Positions 11,822 to 22,682 of a stretch of 64,000 nucleotides of DNA are shown here, piece after piece. The DNA lies in the NCBI GenBank assembly GCA_024291935.2, contig CM044311.1, forward strand, positions 22,715,001 to 22,779,000. The letters run 5' to 3'. Source of the stretch: Okapia johnstoni. Taxonomy: Eukaryota > Chordata > Mammalia > Artiodactyla > Giraffidae. A program made the position numbers and the translations under genes. Numbering within the stretch: the stretch's first letter is position 1; each line of letters begins with the position of its first letter. The notes below the pieces were generated by a model. That model was not told the DNA's origin. It did not search any database and saw nothing but the letters and a program-made list of their open reading frames with translations.

Positions 11822-13402
11822 AATTAGAATGAGAACTATACAAAATAGATGTTAATGACCCAGACAACCACAATGGTGTGATCACTCACCTTGAGCCAGA
11901 CATCCTGGAATGCGGTCAAGTGGGCCTTAGGAAGCATCACTACAAACAAAGCTGGTGGAGGTGATGAAATTCCAGCTGAGCTATTTCAAATCCTAAAAGA
12001 TGATGCTGTGAAAGTGCTGAACTCAGTATGTCAGCAAATTTGGAAAACTCAGCAGTGGCCACAGGACTGGAAAAGGTCAGTTTTCATCCCAATCCCAAAG
12101 AAAGGCAATGACAAAGAATGCTCAAACTACCACACAATTGCACTCATCTCACATGCTAGCAAAGTAATGCTCAAAATTCTCCAAGACAGGCTTCAATAGT
12201 ACATGAACTCTGAACTCCCAGATGTTCAAGCTGGATTTAGAAAAGGCAGAGGAACCAGAGATCAAATTGCCAGCATCTGTTGGATCATAGGAAAAGCAAG
12301 AGAATTTCAGAAAAACATCTACTTCTGCTTTACTGACTACACTAAAGCCTTTGACTGTGTGGATCACAATAAACTACGGAAAATTCTTAAAGAGATGGGA
12401 ATACCATACCACCTTCCTTGGCTCCATAGAAATCTGTACGCAGGTCAAGAAGCAACAGTTAGAACCAGACATGGAACAATGGACTGGTTCCAAATAGAGA
12501 AAGGAGTATGTCAAGGCTGTTTATTGTCACTGTGCTTATTTAATTACATGCAAAGTACATCAATCAAAATGTTGAGCTGGATGAAGCACAAGCTAGAATC
12601 AAGATTGTGGGAGAAATATTAATAACCTCAGATATGCAGAATGACACCACCATTATGGCCGAAAGCAACAAGGAACTAAAGAACCTCTTAATGAAAGTGA
12701 AAGAGGAGAGTGAAAAAGCTGGTCTACAACTCAACGTTCAAAAAACTAAGATCATGGCATCTGGTGCCATCACTTCATGCCAAATAAATGGGGAAACAAT
12801 GGAAACAGTGACAGACTTTATTTTCTTGGGCTACAAAATCACTGCAGATGGTGACTGCAGCCATGAAATTAAAAGACGTTTGCTCCTTGGAAGAAAAGCT
12901 ATGACCAATCTACACAGCATATTGAAAGGCAGAGACATTACTTTGTCAATAAAGGTCCATCTAGTCAAAGCTATGGTTTCTCCAATAGTCATGTATGGAT
13001 GTGAGAGTTGGACCATAAAGAAAGCTGAGTGCCACAGAATTGATGCTTTTGAACTGTAGAGTTGGAGAAGACTCTGAGAGTCCCTTGGACTGCAAGGAGA
13101 TCAAACCAGTCAATCCTAAAGGAAATCAGTCCTGACTATTCATTGGAAGGACTGATGATGAAGCTGAAGCTCCAATACTTTGACCACCTGATGAAAAGAG
13201 CCTACTCATTAGAAAAGACCCTGATGCTGGGAAAGATGGAAGGCAGGAGGAGAAGGGGTTGACAGAGGATGAGATGGTTGGATGGCATCACCAACACAAT
13301 GGACAAGCTCTGAAATTTGGTGATGGACAGGGAAGCCTGGCATGCTACAGTCCATGGGGTCCTAAAGAGTCAGACACACTGAGTGACTGAACTGAACTGA
13401 AC
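11822..13402 (+). mobile_element. BovB LINE, 5' truncated, 1.6 kb
   Basis: Plus-strand BovB from the linker before the RT (ctatacaaaatag, then tgacccagacaaccac) to the 3' tail (gactgaactgaactgaac). BovB is the RTE-type LINE abundant in ruminants. Total length is about half of a full element; the endonuclease part is absent. The left end is uncertain by about 20 bp. Confidence 0.93.
11891..13262 (+). pseudogene. BovB reverse transcriptase remnant
   Basis: The RT reading survives in four open pieces: 11891-12199, 12203-12622, 12607-13059 and 13062-13262. A stop at 12200, a frameshift near 12607-12640 and a stop at 13060 separate them. Recognisable motifs include IPIPKKGN, QAGFRKGRGTRDQIA, FTDYTKAFDCVDHNKL and KGVCQGCLLSLCLFN. 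The catalytic YADD is destroyed by the frameshift at 12633-12644, where the frame reads Tyr-Ala-Glu-stop. It cannot make an active enzyme. Confidence 0.92.
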
Positions 13403-14029
13403 AAAAGATGTTTGAAGAAAGCACTACTTGAGTCATTCATGCGTAACTGGATATTGGGAGTATTTAACTGTTAAAGACAATCTATTTATTTCATTTACAG
13501 ACATCAAAACACTCATTATTGCAGAAAAGAAATAAAGGAAGTCATAATACTCAATAAGGTGTCTGCTTTATGTTTCTTTAAGCAGGTTATTTTATAAGTC
13601 CCCTTTTCTTCTCATTCTACAGCAACTGAGTGATTTGCCACATCTACTCTTATGCCTTCAATCAATATTTTGATGATTAGCAATTTTTCTTCAGACCAGA
13701 TGATTCTTGTGATTCCAGAATTGTTTGAGTCATCTAGATATATACTCTTAGAACAGCTTTAAATAATTCAGTTTCAGTGTATGTAAAATTTGGCTATCTC
13801 CACCTAAAATTACTCCCCATCTCTGTCTTTAGAGGTCTTTACATTGAGCTGGGTGCCCAAGGCAAATTCTTTGAATCATCTTTGATTTTTCTCCAGTACC
13901 CTCAATCTGCATATCCAGTTAAACCCATATCCTATCACTTCTCCCTTTATCACTTCTTAGTCTAAAATCTCCATTTCCCTCAGCAATTATTTCATTCAGA
14001 TTTGAGCAATTCTCATTGCCTGGAGCTTT
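13403..14029. other. Unassigned intronic sequence
   Basis: Intronic sequence with no feature I can name. Confidence 0.55.
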
Positions 14030-14225
14030 GCCTTGACTCTCATCCAATTCATTTTCCTCACTGAAGCACTAACGTCCTTCTCAATACATACTAGCTCATG
14101 TCACTGCCTTAATTAAAACCCTCTAGTGATGTCACCTTTGGATAAATTCTAAAAGCCTCAATAGAGATGTCAAGGCCATGTTGAAACTTCTCAACCTTCT
14201 CTTCCAGATTCCTTTCCTATTAGTC
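14030..14225 (-). mobile_element. L2-like LINE remnant
   Basis: The run tcatgtcactgccttaatt, aaaaccctctagtgatgtca and ggataaattctaaaagcctc resembles the 3' region of L2 in reverse. It is strongly diverged. Confidence 0.45.
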
Positions 14226-14957
14226 TTTATTTACAAATCTGAGTTGTATTTATCCGTTATTATAAGTATTCTAGTTGCACTTATTTGTAAAGTTTAGTTA
14301 TAATGAATTTGATTCAGTTCTGGAATATGCCACTCATGCTTTCACCTCTGAGCCACTGCTACTAAAAGCATGGCCAATAGATCAACATTTCCAAACCTTC
14401 ATTGTTTCATATGGAGCCTTTAAACTTTATTCCTGTGCCATGTTAAGGCTTCAGAAAGTTATCTGGACATACTGCATTATTCTAAATCCCCATATATGTT
14501 CCAGTCATTATTATAAACCTAAATTTATTTTATTAGTTTTATTAAAAGAATCATACATATATAAAAATCTGAAGAATATTACTTCTTATAAATTCACTAT
14601 AAAGTGTAAAAATTGTTCAATAATGAAGTATGTGGCAAGTTTCTTAAATGTTAAAAGATTAGAAAAGTGTGTCCATCTTCACAATTCCCCTACATTCTCT
14701 ACATCCCAAAGTAAAAACAAATTTTACAACTTAAAAAAGACAAAAATCTACATTGCTTTTCATGAAACTCAGTGTTAAGTTTCTATGTTTAACTCAGTCC
14801 CAAGAAATAACAACTCAATGAGAAGAAACAAGAAAAATAGACATTATTTACTGAGTATCTGATATAAAGTTAAATATTTCTTCATTCACTTAACAAATAT
14901 TTACATGTCTGTTTTATTTAAAATTCTAAACATTGTTCAAAATGCATATAATAGAGG

Positions 14958-14959
<2 letters not shown>
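14226..14959. other. Unassigned intronic sequence
   Basis: AT-rich intron. It includes a 167-codon chance open frame (14275-14778) without any recognisable domain, which I do not treat as a gene. Confidence 0.55.
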
Positions 14960-14995
<36 letters not shown>

Positions 14996-15019
14996 ATATA
15001 TATGTACACACATGCATAT
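14960..15019. repeat. (CA)n/(TA)n microsatellite
   Basis: About 15 CA units (14960-14990) followed by a mixed CA/TA tract up to the BovB fragment. Confidence 0.95.
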
Positions 15020-15420
15020 ATGGACCATAGAGAAGGTTGGGCACCGAAGAATTGATGCTTTCTAAGTGTGGTGCTGGAGAAGACTCTTGAGAGTCCCTTG
15101 GACATCAAGGAGACCCAACCACTCAATCTTATAAGAAATCAACCCTGAGTATTCATTAGAAGGACTGATTCTAAAGCTGAAGCTCCAATACTTTGGCCAC
15201 CTGATGCAAAGAGCCAACTCATTGGAAAAGACCCTGATGCTGGGAAAGCCTGAAGGCAGGAGAAGGGGACAACAGAGGATGAGATGGTTGGATGGCATCA
15301 CCAACTCGATGGACATGAGTTTCAGCAAACTCTGGGAGAGAGTGAAGGACAGGGAAGTCTGGCATGCTGCAGTCCATGGGGTTACAAAGAATCAGACACG
15401 ACTTAATGACTGAATAACAA
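15020..15420 (+). mobile_element. BovB 3' end
   Basis: Plus-strand BovB 3' fragment of about 400 bp, from the end of the RT region (gaagaattgatgctttct) to the 3' tail gactgaataacaa. It pairs as an inverted repeat with the minus-strand copy at 15591-15956. Confidence 0.92.
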
Positions 15421-15520
15421 TGGCGGCTGATTCACGTTGTGTGTAAGGCAGAAACCAACATAACAATGTAAAGTAATTAGCCTCCAATTAAAAAATATTT
15501 CAAAAATTTTAAAAAAGGAT
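15421..15520 (+). mobile_element. L1 3' end fragment
   Basis: About 100 bp of ruminant L1 3'UTR (gctgattcacgttg, aatgtaaagtaattagcctc) with an A-rich tail. It follows the BovB tail directly. Confidence 0.8.
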
Positions 15521-15590
15521 ATGATAATTTATTATTTAAGATTAAGAATATGAATTAGGTACAGAGTAGTTAGAAAAGCTGTTCAAAGCT

Positions 15591-15956
15591 TTCAGTTCAG
15601 TCAGTTCAGCCACTCAATCCTGTCCGACTCTTTGCGACCCCAGGAACTGCAGCACGCCAGGCCTTCCTGTCCATCACCAACTCCCAGAGCCTATTCAAAC
15701 TCATGTCCATCACGTTGGTGATGCCATCCAACCATCTCATCCTCTGTCATCCCCTTCTCCTACCACCTTCAATCTTTCCCAGCATCAGGGTCTTTTCTAA
15801 TGAGTTGGTTCTTTGCATCAGGTGGCCAAAGTATTGGAATTTCAGCTTCAGCATCAGTCCTTCCAATGAATATTCAGGACTGATTTCCTTTAGGATGGAC
15901 TGATTGGATCTCCTTGCAGTCCAAGGGACTCTCAAGAGTCTTCTCCAACACCACAG
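15591..15956 (-). mobile_element. BovB 3' end, inverted copy
   Basis: Minus-strand BovB 3' fragment starting with the tail ttcagttcagtcagttcag and running to ccaacaccacagttcaaaag. Flanking gttcaaagc (15581-15589) and gttcaaaagc (15957-15966) may be a target-site duplication, although BovB itself carries a similar string at this point. Confidence 0.9.
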
Positions 15957-15966
15957 TTCAAAAGCC

Positions 15967-17023
15967 AAGGAAAGTGTAGAGCCATGATGGAATTCCAGCC
16001 TCACATCATTTAATCATGGGGTCTTGCTGCTGCTGCCAAGTTGCTTCAGTCTGGGAAAATGTATAAGCATAGCATAGAAGCATCATCCCTCCATCAGTAG
16101 TATACTTGACCATCAATCTTCGCTTTGTGGCTTTTCTTTTATGTGTATTAAAAAAAAAACAAACTCATTTGCAAAACCTTTTATAATTAAAATTTACCAT
16201 ATAAATACGTACACCTGAAGTCTAAGATTAAGTAATCTGAAAATGTTTACACATTGTCAATTAACTGCTATAAAAGTATTGCTTTCTTTATTATTGAGGG
16301 AAAAGAAGCAGAAAATATACAGTTTACTCATGCAATTTTATTAGTAAAATCTAAAGCAGTTATCTGAAAATAAAGATATGTCTCATTGACTTATGACAAT
16401 AGAAAAAACAGTTTTAGTCAGTAACTAACAAGCAGTAAAAATGCCACACCCAGAAAAATTCTCTAAAATTAAAAAATAAATTGACTATAGTGATCATGAA
16501 ATATTCTCTATATATATTCAAAAACAGAAACTACCTGCTTTCTCTCCTTTATGATGTAGAAGTTTCATTTCTTAGAAACAAAACAAAATCATCCAAGATA
16601 GAAAGTACTGAATATTTTAAAAGATTCAATTATTTTGTACCTCTCTGCAATACAGGTGCAATGAAAAATGTTCTAAATTGAAAATACTCCCAATTCACAA
16701 TGGTAAAATAGCATAATGTAAGCAAATTATGCATTCAATTTCAGACGTCATATTATTCTGGAATTTTAGCTCAGTCTGAATCAAAATCATGAAGACAATT
16801 GGAATGAATGTACTTTTCTTACAATTATCCACATGCATTTTACCATAATATTTAGAATATGTAGGTTTCTTTGAAACAACAGTGCCAGGAAAACTAATAG
16901 GACCCATTTAGATATATTTTCAGCTTACATATAATAAGCCTGTGGGATCAAGTCTGAATTATAAAATGTAGAATTTCAGTAGATCAGGATAGATTCCTTT
17001 ATTTATTCAGTATCCGTGAACTT
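15967..17023. other. Mostly unassigned; tiny SINE scrap
   Basis: A 26-base piece at 16026-16051 (gctgctgctgccaagttgct) looks like the reverse 3' end of a BOV-A2/Bov-tA SINE. The rest is AT-rich intron with nothing recognised. Confidence 0.5.
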
Positions 17024-17226
17024 GGGCTTTCCTGGTGGCTCAAATGATAAAGAATCTGCCTGCAATGCAGGAGACCCGTGTTCAATCGAGGAAGATCCTC
17101 ACTCAGGGAATGGCAACTCACTATCTAGTATTCTCGCCTGGAGAATTCTATGGATGGAGAAACCTGACAGGCTACAGTCCATGGGTGCAAAGAGTTGGAT
17201 ACAACTGAGTGACTATCACTTTCACA
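17024..17226 (+). mobile_element. Bov-tA SINE
   Basis: Plus-strand Bov-tA from gggctttcctggtggctc to gactatcactttcac. Flanking tgaact (17018-17023 and 17231-17236) is a weak target-site duplication. A small internal deletion lies in the region around 17086. Confidence 0.9.
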
Positions 17227-17264
17227 TTCTTGAACTGTTTGTATATAAATTTTTCCTGACTAAA

Positions 17265-17475
17265 GTAGGGGTCAGGAAACTTTTTCTGTCATCTCCAGAA
17301 AGTAACTATTGTAGGCTTTGTAGGCCAAACCATCTGTGTCACAGTTGTTCAACTTTGTTCCAAAGTAGCCATAGACTGTATGTAATGATTGGGTTTGGCT
17401 GTATCTCCATAACACCTTAATAAAACAGCAGAGGGGCTGAATTGAGCCTAGGGCCATAGTTTGCCAAACCCTAGT
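17265..17475. mobile_element. hAT-Charlie MITE, MER3-like
   Basis: About 210 bp with inverted ends: gtcaggaaactttttctg at the left and gtttgccaaaccctag at the right. The interior (taggctttgtaggccaaacc, catagactgtatgtaatg) matches the short nonautonomous hAT family I know as MER3. The family name is from memory and should be checked. Confidence 0.7.
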
Positions 17476-17618
17476 GTAGAGCTCTGATGTTCCCTAAACA
17501 GTTGTTTGATACTTAGGGTCAAGCCAATTGCTATATTCACTCAGGCAGATTCATTCTTCTTAAAAAAAATCGCAATATTGTTAGAACATATAACTTAGGG
17601 AGTTACCAAAATACTAAC

Positions 17619-17762
17619 TGTCGGATATAGCGGTGACTTCCTCATTATGATACAACCAGCTGACGACAGGTGCGGGGGAGCTGCTGACTCGGCAAACCAC
17701 TTCTGCATTCTCTCCTTGTTTGAACTCTTGAGGAGATACCACTTCTCTGAAAGTGAGTTTTT
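17619..17762 (-). CDS. NCAM2: NCAM2 exon 4 (first half of Ig domain 2)
   Basis: This 144-nt exon, on the minus strand, encodes [16 protein letters not shown], then [20 protein letters not shown] and [12 protein letters not shown]. It gives the N-terminal half of Ig-like domain 2, with the first disulfide cysteine (EVVCRV) and the core tryptophan (VVSWLYHN). The first codon is completed by the last C of exon 3. The acceptor is ttatgcag before 17762. The donor is gttagt after an A, a weaker 5' splice site than its neighbours because the base before gt is A and position +3 is T. Phase 1 at both ends. No disruption is seen. Ig2 of NCAM proteins contributes to homophilic binding; that role is known for the family, not shown here. 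Confidence 0.96.
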
Positions 17763-17894
17763 CTGCATAAGAAAGTAAAACAAACCAAGGAAGTATTATT
17801 GCTCATTCCCCTCAATAACATATTTCAGAATCTTTGTTTATGGATGCTGTAATAAAATAATTAGGTAAATCTAGATCGTTTAAAACTTTACCAG

Positions 17895-18140
17895 ACCATC
17901 TGATTCTCCTACCCAATAAATTCCCACCTCACTGAGAATAAAATCCAAAGTCTTTACAGTGCTATACGAGGCCCTATATGAACTGGAGTCTATCTCACAA
18001 TTTTTGATCCCGATTTTTCTTCTCTCCTCCTAATCTCTACACCAGGCAGTTCCTTGAACACTCCAGATTTGTTCTCATTCTGGGGCATTTTCACTCTCTA
18101 AAATTCCATCAAATTTTTGCCCAGTCTCCACATACAAAAT
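17895..18140 (-). mobile_element. L2-like LINE remnant
   Basis: The order ctcactgagaataaaatcca, aagtctttacagtgctatac, gaggccctatatgaactgg and ccttgaacactccag follows the reverse 3' region of an ancient L2-type element. It is old and diverged. Confidence 0.55.
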
Positions 18141-18837
18141 AGTCATCACCCTCTATTTCCAAACTACTTAATTTCTTCCCTATAGGATTCTAGAGCATAT
18201 ATATCTAGCATTTATACATTAGTTTTAGCTTACTTTTTGTCTTCTGTTTCTACCTACTAAAATGTTAGCACCAAGTGGCCGGTGACATTTTCTGTTTTAG
18301 TCACTGATGAGTCTTTAGGAATTAGAATGTTGTCTGCCATATAGTAGACATCCATAAGTGTATCAAATGAATGCATGGATGTGGATATTTATGGTTAATG
18401 AGAAATTTTCACAAAAGTAATTCATTGTTCTTGCTAAGAAAAAAAAAATTACCTTTACAAATAAAACACCAGGAATTTTCCTTTGTACCATTTTAAATGA
18501 TACTTCTTTCCAGATACTAGTCGATGAAATGATGTTTTCAATTTAGTTTTTTGTTATTTATGAAATTAGTACAGCAAATGAGCATATAAAGAAGTAAAAC
18601 ATCCTTCTTTGAGGAGTTTAGAAACTAATAGGAGGGGGAAAAAGGTCAAATCAGGACAAATGAAGACAACAATGTTCCAACAGATTGTCGTCGTGTTAAG
18701 AGGAAGTATTGCTATGGCACTCTTTTGGCCCTTTTTTTCAACACAGCTGTAAGGAAGACATGACTTATGAGCTAGCATTCTAAAATTTTTATAGTTTTTC
18801 ACTGGTATAAATGCTAACTACCACAAATTAATTGCAA

Positions 18838-19005
18838 GATAATATTCTAGGCACATTATGCATGAATTAACATAGTCCTCAAAGCAACACTATGTATGAT
18901 GTAAGTACTACTATTATACCCATTTTATAAATGGAAATTGAAAGCAGAGAGGGTACCCAGTTGCTCAGGACCACAGAAGTAAGTGATGGAACCTGGTTTC
19001 AAAAC
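18838..19005 (+). mobile_element. MIR SINE
   Basis: A clear MIR: ctaggcacattatgcatgaa, tactattatacccattttat, ggtacccagttgctcagga and gatggaacctggtttcaaa occur in the correct order. MIR elements predate placental radiation, so this copy is ancient. Confidence 0.88.
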
Positions 19006-19634
19006 CAGGGAATCAATGATCTTCAGTTTTCCTAAACAGGTTAGGATTTCTAAAAGTAGGAATGAGGAATTAATCAATTTCAAGTCATAAAATGAAGTGT
19101 AAGTGCAGAAAACATTGTTAATGAAAACACCTGGAGCTAAGAATCTGGTTAGAAATTATTCTTCTTTATATGAGTTTTCAACTTTTTCTCTGTCAAGTCT
19201 GTCAACTGATCCTTCCCCAGTTCTCATTCTAGACTGGTCACTGCTGTCACACAGGTAATTTTCTCTAGTCATGAGCTTTTAAAGTGAAAAAAGTATTCCC
19301 AATAAGTTCTGTAACACTAAATAAACTGGTATCTATTACCCAAGAGATTCTTAATGGCATCAGAAAACTAAACATTTTCATCTATATTATTTACCCAATA
19401 GAATTGGCTCCATCTATATATTTATAATCCACTGTAACCTATTATCTGTCTTATTTTAGAGATATATTCTGGTAAAATATAAATAAGCTGATATCTGTAA
19501 AAGTCTTACTATTACACTGTCCAGCACAAAGTTAGTTCTCAATGAGTAGTAGCTTCTATTGTTAAGTGCATTTTAATTTGAATTTTTATAAGAATGTATA
19601 ATTTCAATCAATAAAACATAAATACATGACTTAC

Positions 19635-19841
19635 GGTAAATTTCCAAAACAACTGTAGCTTCTTGTGTCTGTCCTTTGGCATCTGTTGCTTGGCAACGAT
19701 ATATCCCTGCATCTTCTATATTTGCATTGTAGATGGTTAATCTTGATCTAATACCTTCCTTTTGCACTGATACCCTCTGTGTAGAAATTATCTTCTCCCC
19801 TTGAGGATTATACCAGTCTATACTCTCAGGTTCACCAATTG
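19635..19841 (-). CDS. NCAM2: NCAM2 exon 3 (most of Ig domain 1)
   Basis: A 207-nt exon on the minus strand encoding [20 protein letters not shown], later [20 protein letters not shown] and [20 protein letters not shown]. It carries the core tryptophan (IDWYNP) and the second cysteine (DAGIYRC) of Ig-like domain 1. The acceptor is ctctctgcag before 19841 and the donor gtaagt follows a C at 19635. Both ends are phase 1, joining the G of exon 2 and passing a C to exon 4. Reading is open throughout. The only ATG-initiated reading frame near it runs past the donor into intron sequence and should not be taken as the protein end. Confidence 0.97.
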
Positions 19842-20116
19842 CTGCAGAGAGCCATAGAAGAGAAATGTTTGAAAATATGTTTCAAGTGTTTGTTTTGATA
19901 TTGGCATTTACTATTATGTAACAACTTTAACAATTTAGAATAAAATGTAAACAGAAGACTGAAAATCTGAAAATCTTACAAAATTGAAAGTAAACACAAA
20001 TGCTAGCACACATGTTCATCCTTATTTATCCAACACTGAAGATTAAATCTCATCTGAGTAAGCCATAGGAAATGGGTTTTCCAGTATGGTATTTAAGCTA
20101 TGATAGAGTAAACTTT

Positions 20117-20332
20117 GGGGCTTCCCATATGGCTCAGTGCTAAAGAATCCACCTGCAATGCAGGAGTCGAGGATTCAATCCCTGGGTCAGGAAGATTCCC
20201 TGGAGGAGGACATGGCAACCCACTCCAGTATTTTTGCCTGGAGAATCCCATGGACAGAGAAGCCTGGTGGGCTACAGTCCATAGGGCTGCAAACAGTCAG
20301 ACACTACTGAAGTGACTTAGCACATACATAGT
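20117..20332 (+). mobile_element. Bov-tA SINE
   Basis: Plus-strand Bov-tA (ggggcttcccatatggctc to acttagcacatacata). Perfect 9-bp target-site duplication gtaaacttt at 20108-20116 and 20333-20341. Confidence 0.95.
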
Positions 20333-20419
20333 GTAAACTTTACCACAGCGATCTGTGGATTAATATACTGAAACTGGCTTGGCAACTGAGCCCAAAATAC
20401 ATTCCATTTGATAGACATA

Positions 20420-20625
20420 TGTGTGCCTATTTGTGTCCGACTCTTTAAGACCCCATGGACTGTAGCCCACCAGGCTCACCTGTCTATGGTATTTCTCAGG
20501 CAAGAATACTGGAGTGGGTTGCCATTTCCTTCTCTAGGGGCCCTTCCCAACTCAGTAATTGAACCGTCATCTCCTGTGTCTCCTGCATTGGCAGGCGGAT
20601 TGTTAACACACTGAGCCATCTCCAG
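20420..20625 (-). mobile_element. Bov-tA SINE
   Basis: Minus-strand Bov-tA ending in ctgagccatctccag. Target-site duplication tagacata at 20412-20419 and 20626-20633. It lies 87 bp from the plus-strand copy above, forming an inverted SINE pair. Confidence 0.95.
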
Positions 20626-20633
20626 TAGACATA

Positions 20634-22410
20634 ATCTAAATTGAAACACGATTATGAACATACTTTCATCTGCTCAATTCTTTCTGGTAGAGTCAGGAAA
20701 TAACACTCACCCCACCATACAGCAGAGTTCATAAAAATGTAAATCTTCTATAAAATAAACTTTGGCTTTTGTTGATAGAATTTTGAATTAATCTCTCAAG
20801 TTGTTAAACTTGAATAGATAAGGCCAATGACTATTTTTCAAATGAATCCCTAATCTTCTCTTTTTCCGACTGAAATGAGTATTTTCATCAGATTCTGAAA
20901 CTGTTAACTATTTAATCATATGATAATTAGAATGTATTGAAATGATACTTATGCTGGTAGGCAATTACAGCCAAATCATTACAGGGTAAACATTTATTTA
21001 AGTTTTCTAATTCAGAATCTAGGTTATTATCCTATTCATAAAAGCTGAAGCTTCCCATGTTTACTTTTAGACACCAAAAGGATGTATTTCACCTAATTGT
21101 TTGTGAGATAATTTGTGGAAGCAGCATGCACTATTAACTCAAAAGTATTGGGGAAAAATGCATAAAGTTAACTAACATCTTTTGGGACTTTTTGAAAAAA
21201 ATTGTTCCCTCTCATTCTTTTTTTCCCCCAAAATGGCTTTAGAAACAAATTATCTTCCTTCCCATATCAAATTAGACATGATGAAGAAAAAGTATGAAAG
21301 AAGTTTAGTTAAACCTTGAATGATCTTAGTTATGTTATATTCAGTTTTTCTAAACAGAAACATAAAACCGTAGTAGTTACAGGGTAACTCATTTGGAGGA
21401 GGTATTTGTTTTAATTCCCTCTTCTTCCATCACAAAGCTACAAAAGAATCATTTAAATTTGCATTACTTTAAATTTGAGAAATACAAAATCCTCATTTTA
21501 TACAGTAAATTATATAGGATATTTCTGTGAAATATTTTGGACATTTTCATTCTTAATGATATGGAAAAAAATTCATTATCATAGAGAGTTTATTCTGGAT
21601 TTTCATAGCGCAATCATAATTCTTCCTTTTTCTGGCAAATCCAATAAATAGTAATTTCCAATAAAAATGTCCATGTTATATTGCTGATAATACTGGGCTA
21701 ATGGGAAAATTAATAAGTAGAACTAAATTTATATTCTTGAAAAGGTAATATAAAAATTCATACATGTGACACATTTGTGCTTATTTCTGTGAGGATATGA
21801 CTGAGCTCAGCTAAATCGTGGGAATTGGGACCCTTTCACTGAGATGCTTGCACCTGAAAAAAATGTCTCCTAGAGCAACAGAATATAAAGAAACTACAAG
21901 GGATTAAAAATAACTACAAGCACCTGCAGTTGCAGCGAATTGTGAACAATAAGATGCATACAGGCCAAAATCCAACTGCTACTTTTGAGGGAGCAAAAGC
22001 AGGGTACTACACCTGACACCTGCATAGTGTACCACCTAGGCTGCCTCTCCAGACTGACCCAGTGATTCATTCACACCTACCCTCAAACCATTTAAAGGAC
22101 CAGCTCACCCCACCTCAGATAGCAAGCAAGGAAACCTGTCACTCATTTTCATATCCTAGTGTGTAGCAGAATTCGGGATAAAGCCCTGTCTGAATTTCTC
22201 ATCTGGCCTCTTACCAACTTCTATTGATTAAAGAGTGAAAAAACCCATTTCCGTAACATGACCACCTTCTAGTTCAATCTGAAGACATACTTATTTTATT
22301 GAGTTTTAGATGTCTCAGTTCAGGAAATTTTAGAATCATATCAACATATCACCACTGTGATGGAAAAATATATACAAGTGTTCTGATTTGTATAGGTTTC
22401 CCGCATCTTC
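20634..22410. other. Unassigned part of intron 2
   Basis: About 1.8 kb of AT-rich intron. I see no repeat family, extra exon or RNA gene. Confidence 0.6.
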
Positions 22411-22682
22411 TGGAGAATGTGATGGCACCCCACACCAGTACTCTTGTCTGGAAAATCTCATGGATGGAGGAGCCTGGTAGGCTGCAGTCCATGAGGTCTC
22501 AAAGAGTCGGATATGACTGAGCGACTTCACTTTCCATTTTCACTTTCATGCACTGTAGAGGGAAATGGCAACCCACTCCAGTGTTCTTGCCTGGAGAATC
22601 CCAGGGACGGGGGAGCCTGGTGGGCTGCCATCTATGGGGTTGCACAAAGTCAGACACAACTGAAGCGACTTAGCAGCAGCAG
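22411..22682 (+). mobile_element. BOV-A2 SINE (complete dimer)
   Basis: Two related Bov-A units joined by the linker cattttcactttcatgcact (about 22537-22556). The second unit ends cgacttagcagcagcagc. Imperfect flanking duplication ccgcatcttc / ccacgtcttc. This dimer is ruminant-specific and helps place the organism. Confidence 0.92.

Larger units (their letters stand above)
10132..17618 (-). other. NCAM2: NCAM2 intron 4
   Basis: Between exon 4 donor and exon 5 acceptor, 7,487 bp. It contains a 1.6 kb BovB, a CA microsatellite, an inverted pair of BovB 3' ends, a Bov-tA and a MER3-like hAT remnant, all listed separately. Confidence 0.92.
17763..19634 (-). other. NCAM2: NCAM2 intron 3
   Basis: The shortest complete intron in the window, 1,872 bp. 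It has no ruminant SINE or BovB, only an L2-like remnant and a MIR. 18141-18837 and 19006-19634 show nothing I can name. Confidence 0.9.

Noticed and set aside
14275..14778. 167-codon open frame on the plus strand
   Set aside because: No domain or family resemblance, AT-rich composition, no splice or promoter context; it overlaps decayed intronic sequence and is likely chance.
15581..15966. Firm target duplication gttcaaa(a)gc for the inverted BovB
   Set aside because: BovB itself carries this string at the same point, so the match can be explained without a duplication; kept only as possible.
19573..19767. 64-codon frame extending beyond exon 3
   Set aside because: The first part is genuine NCAM2 exon 3, but the extension passes through a good gtaagt donor into intron, so it is not a protein end.
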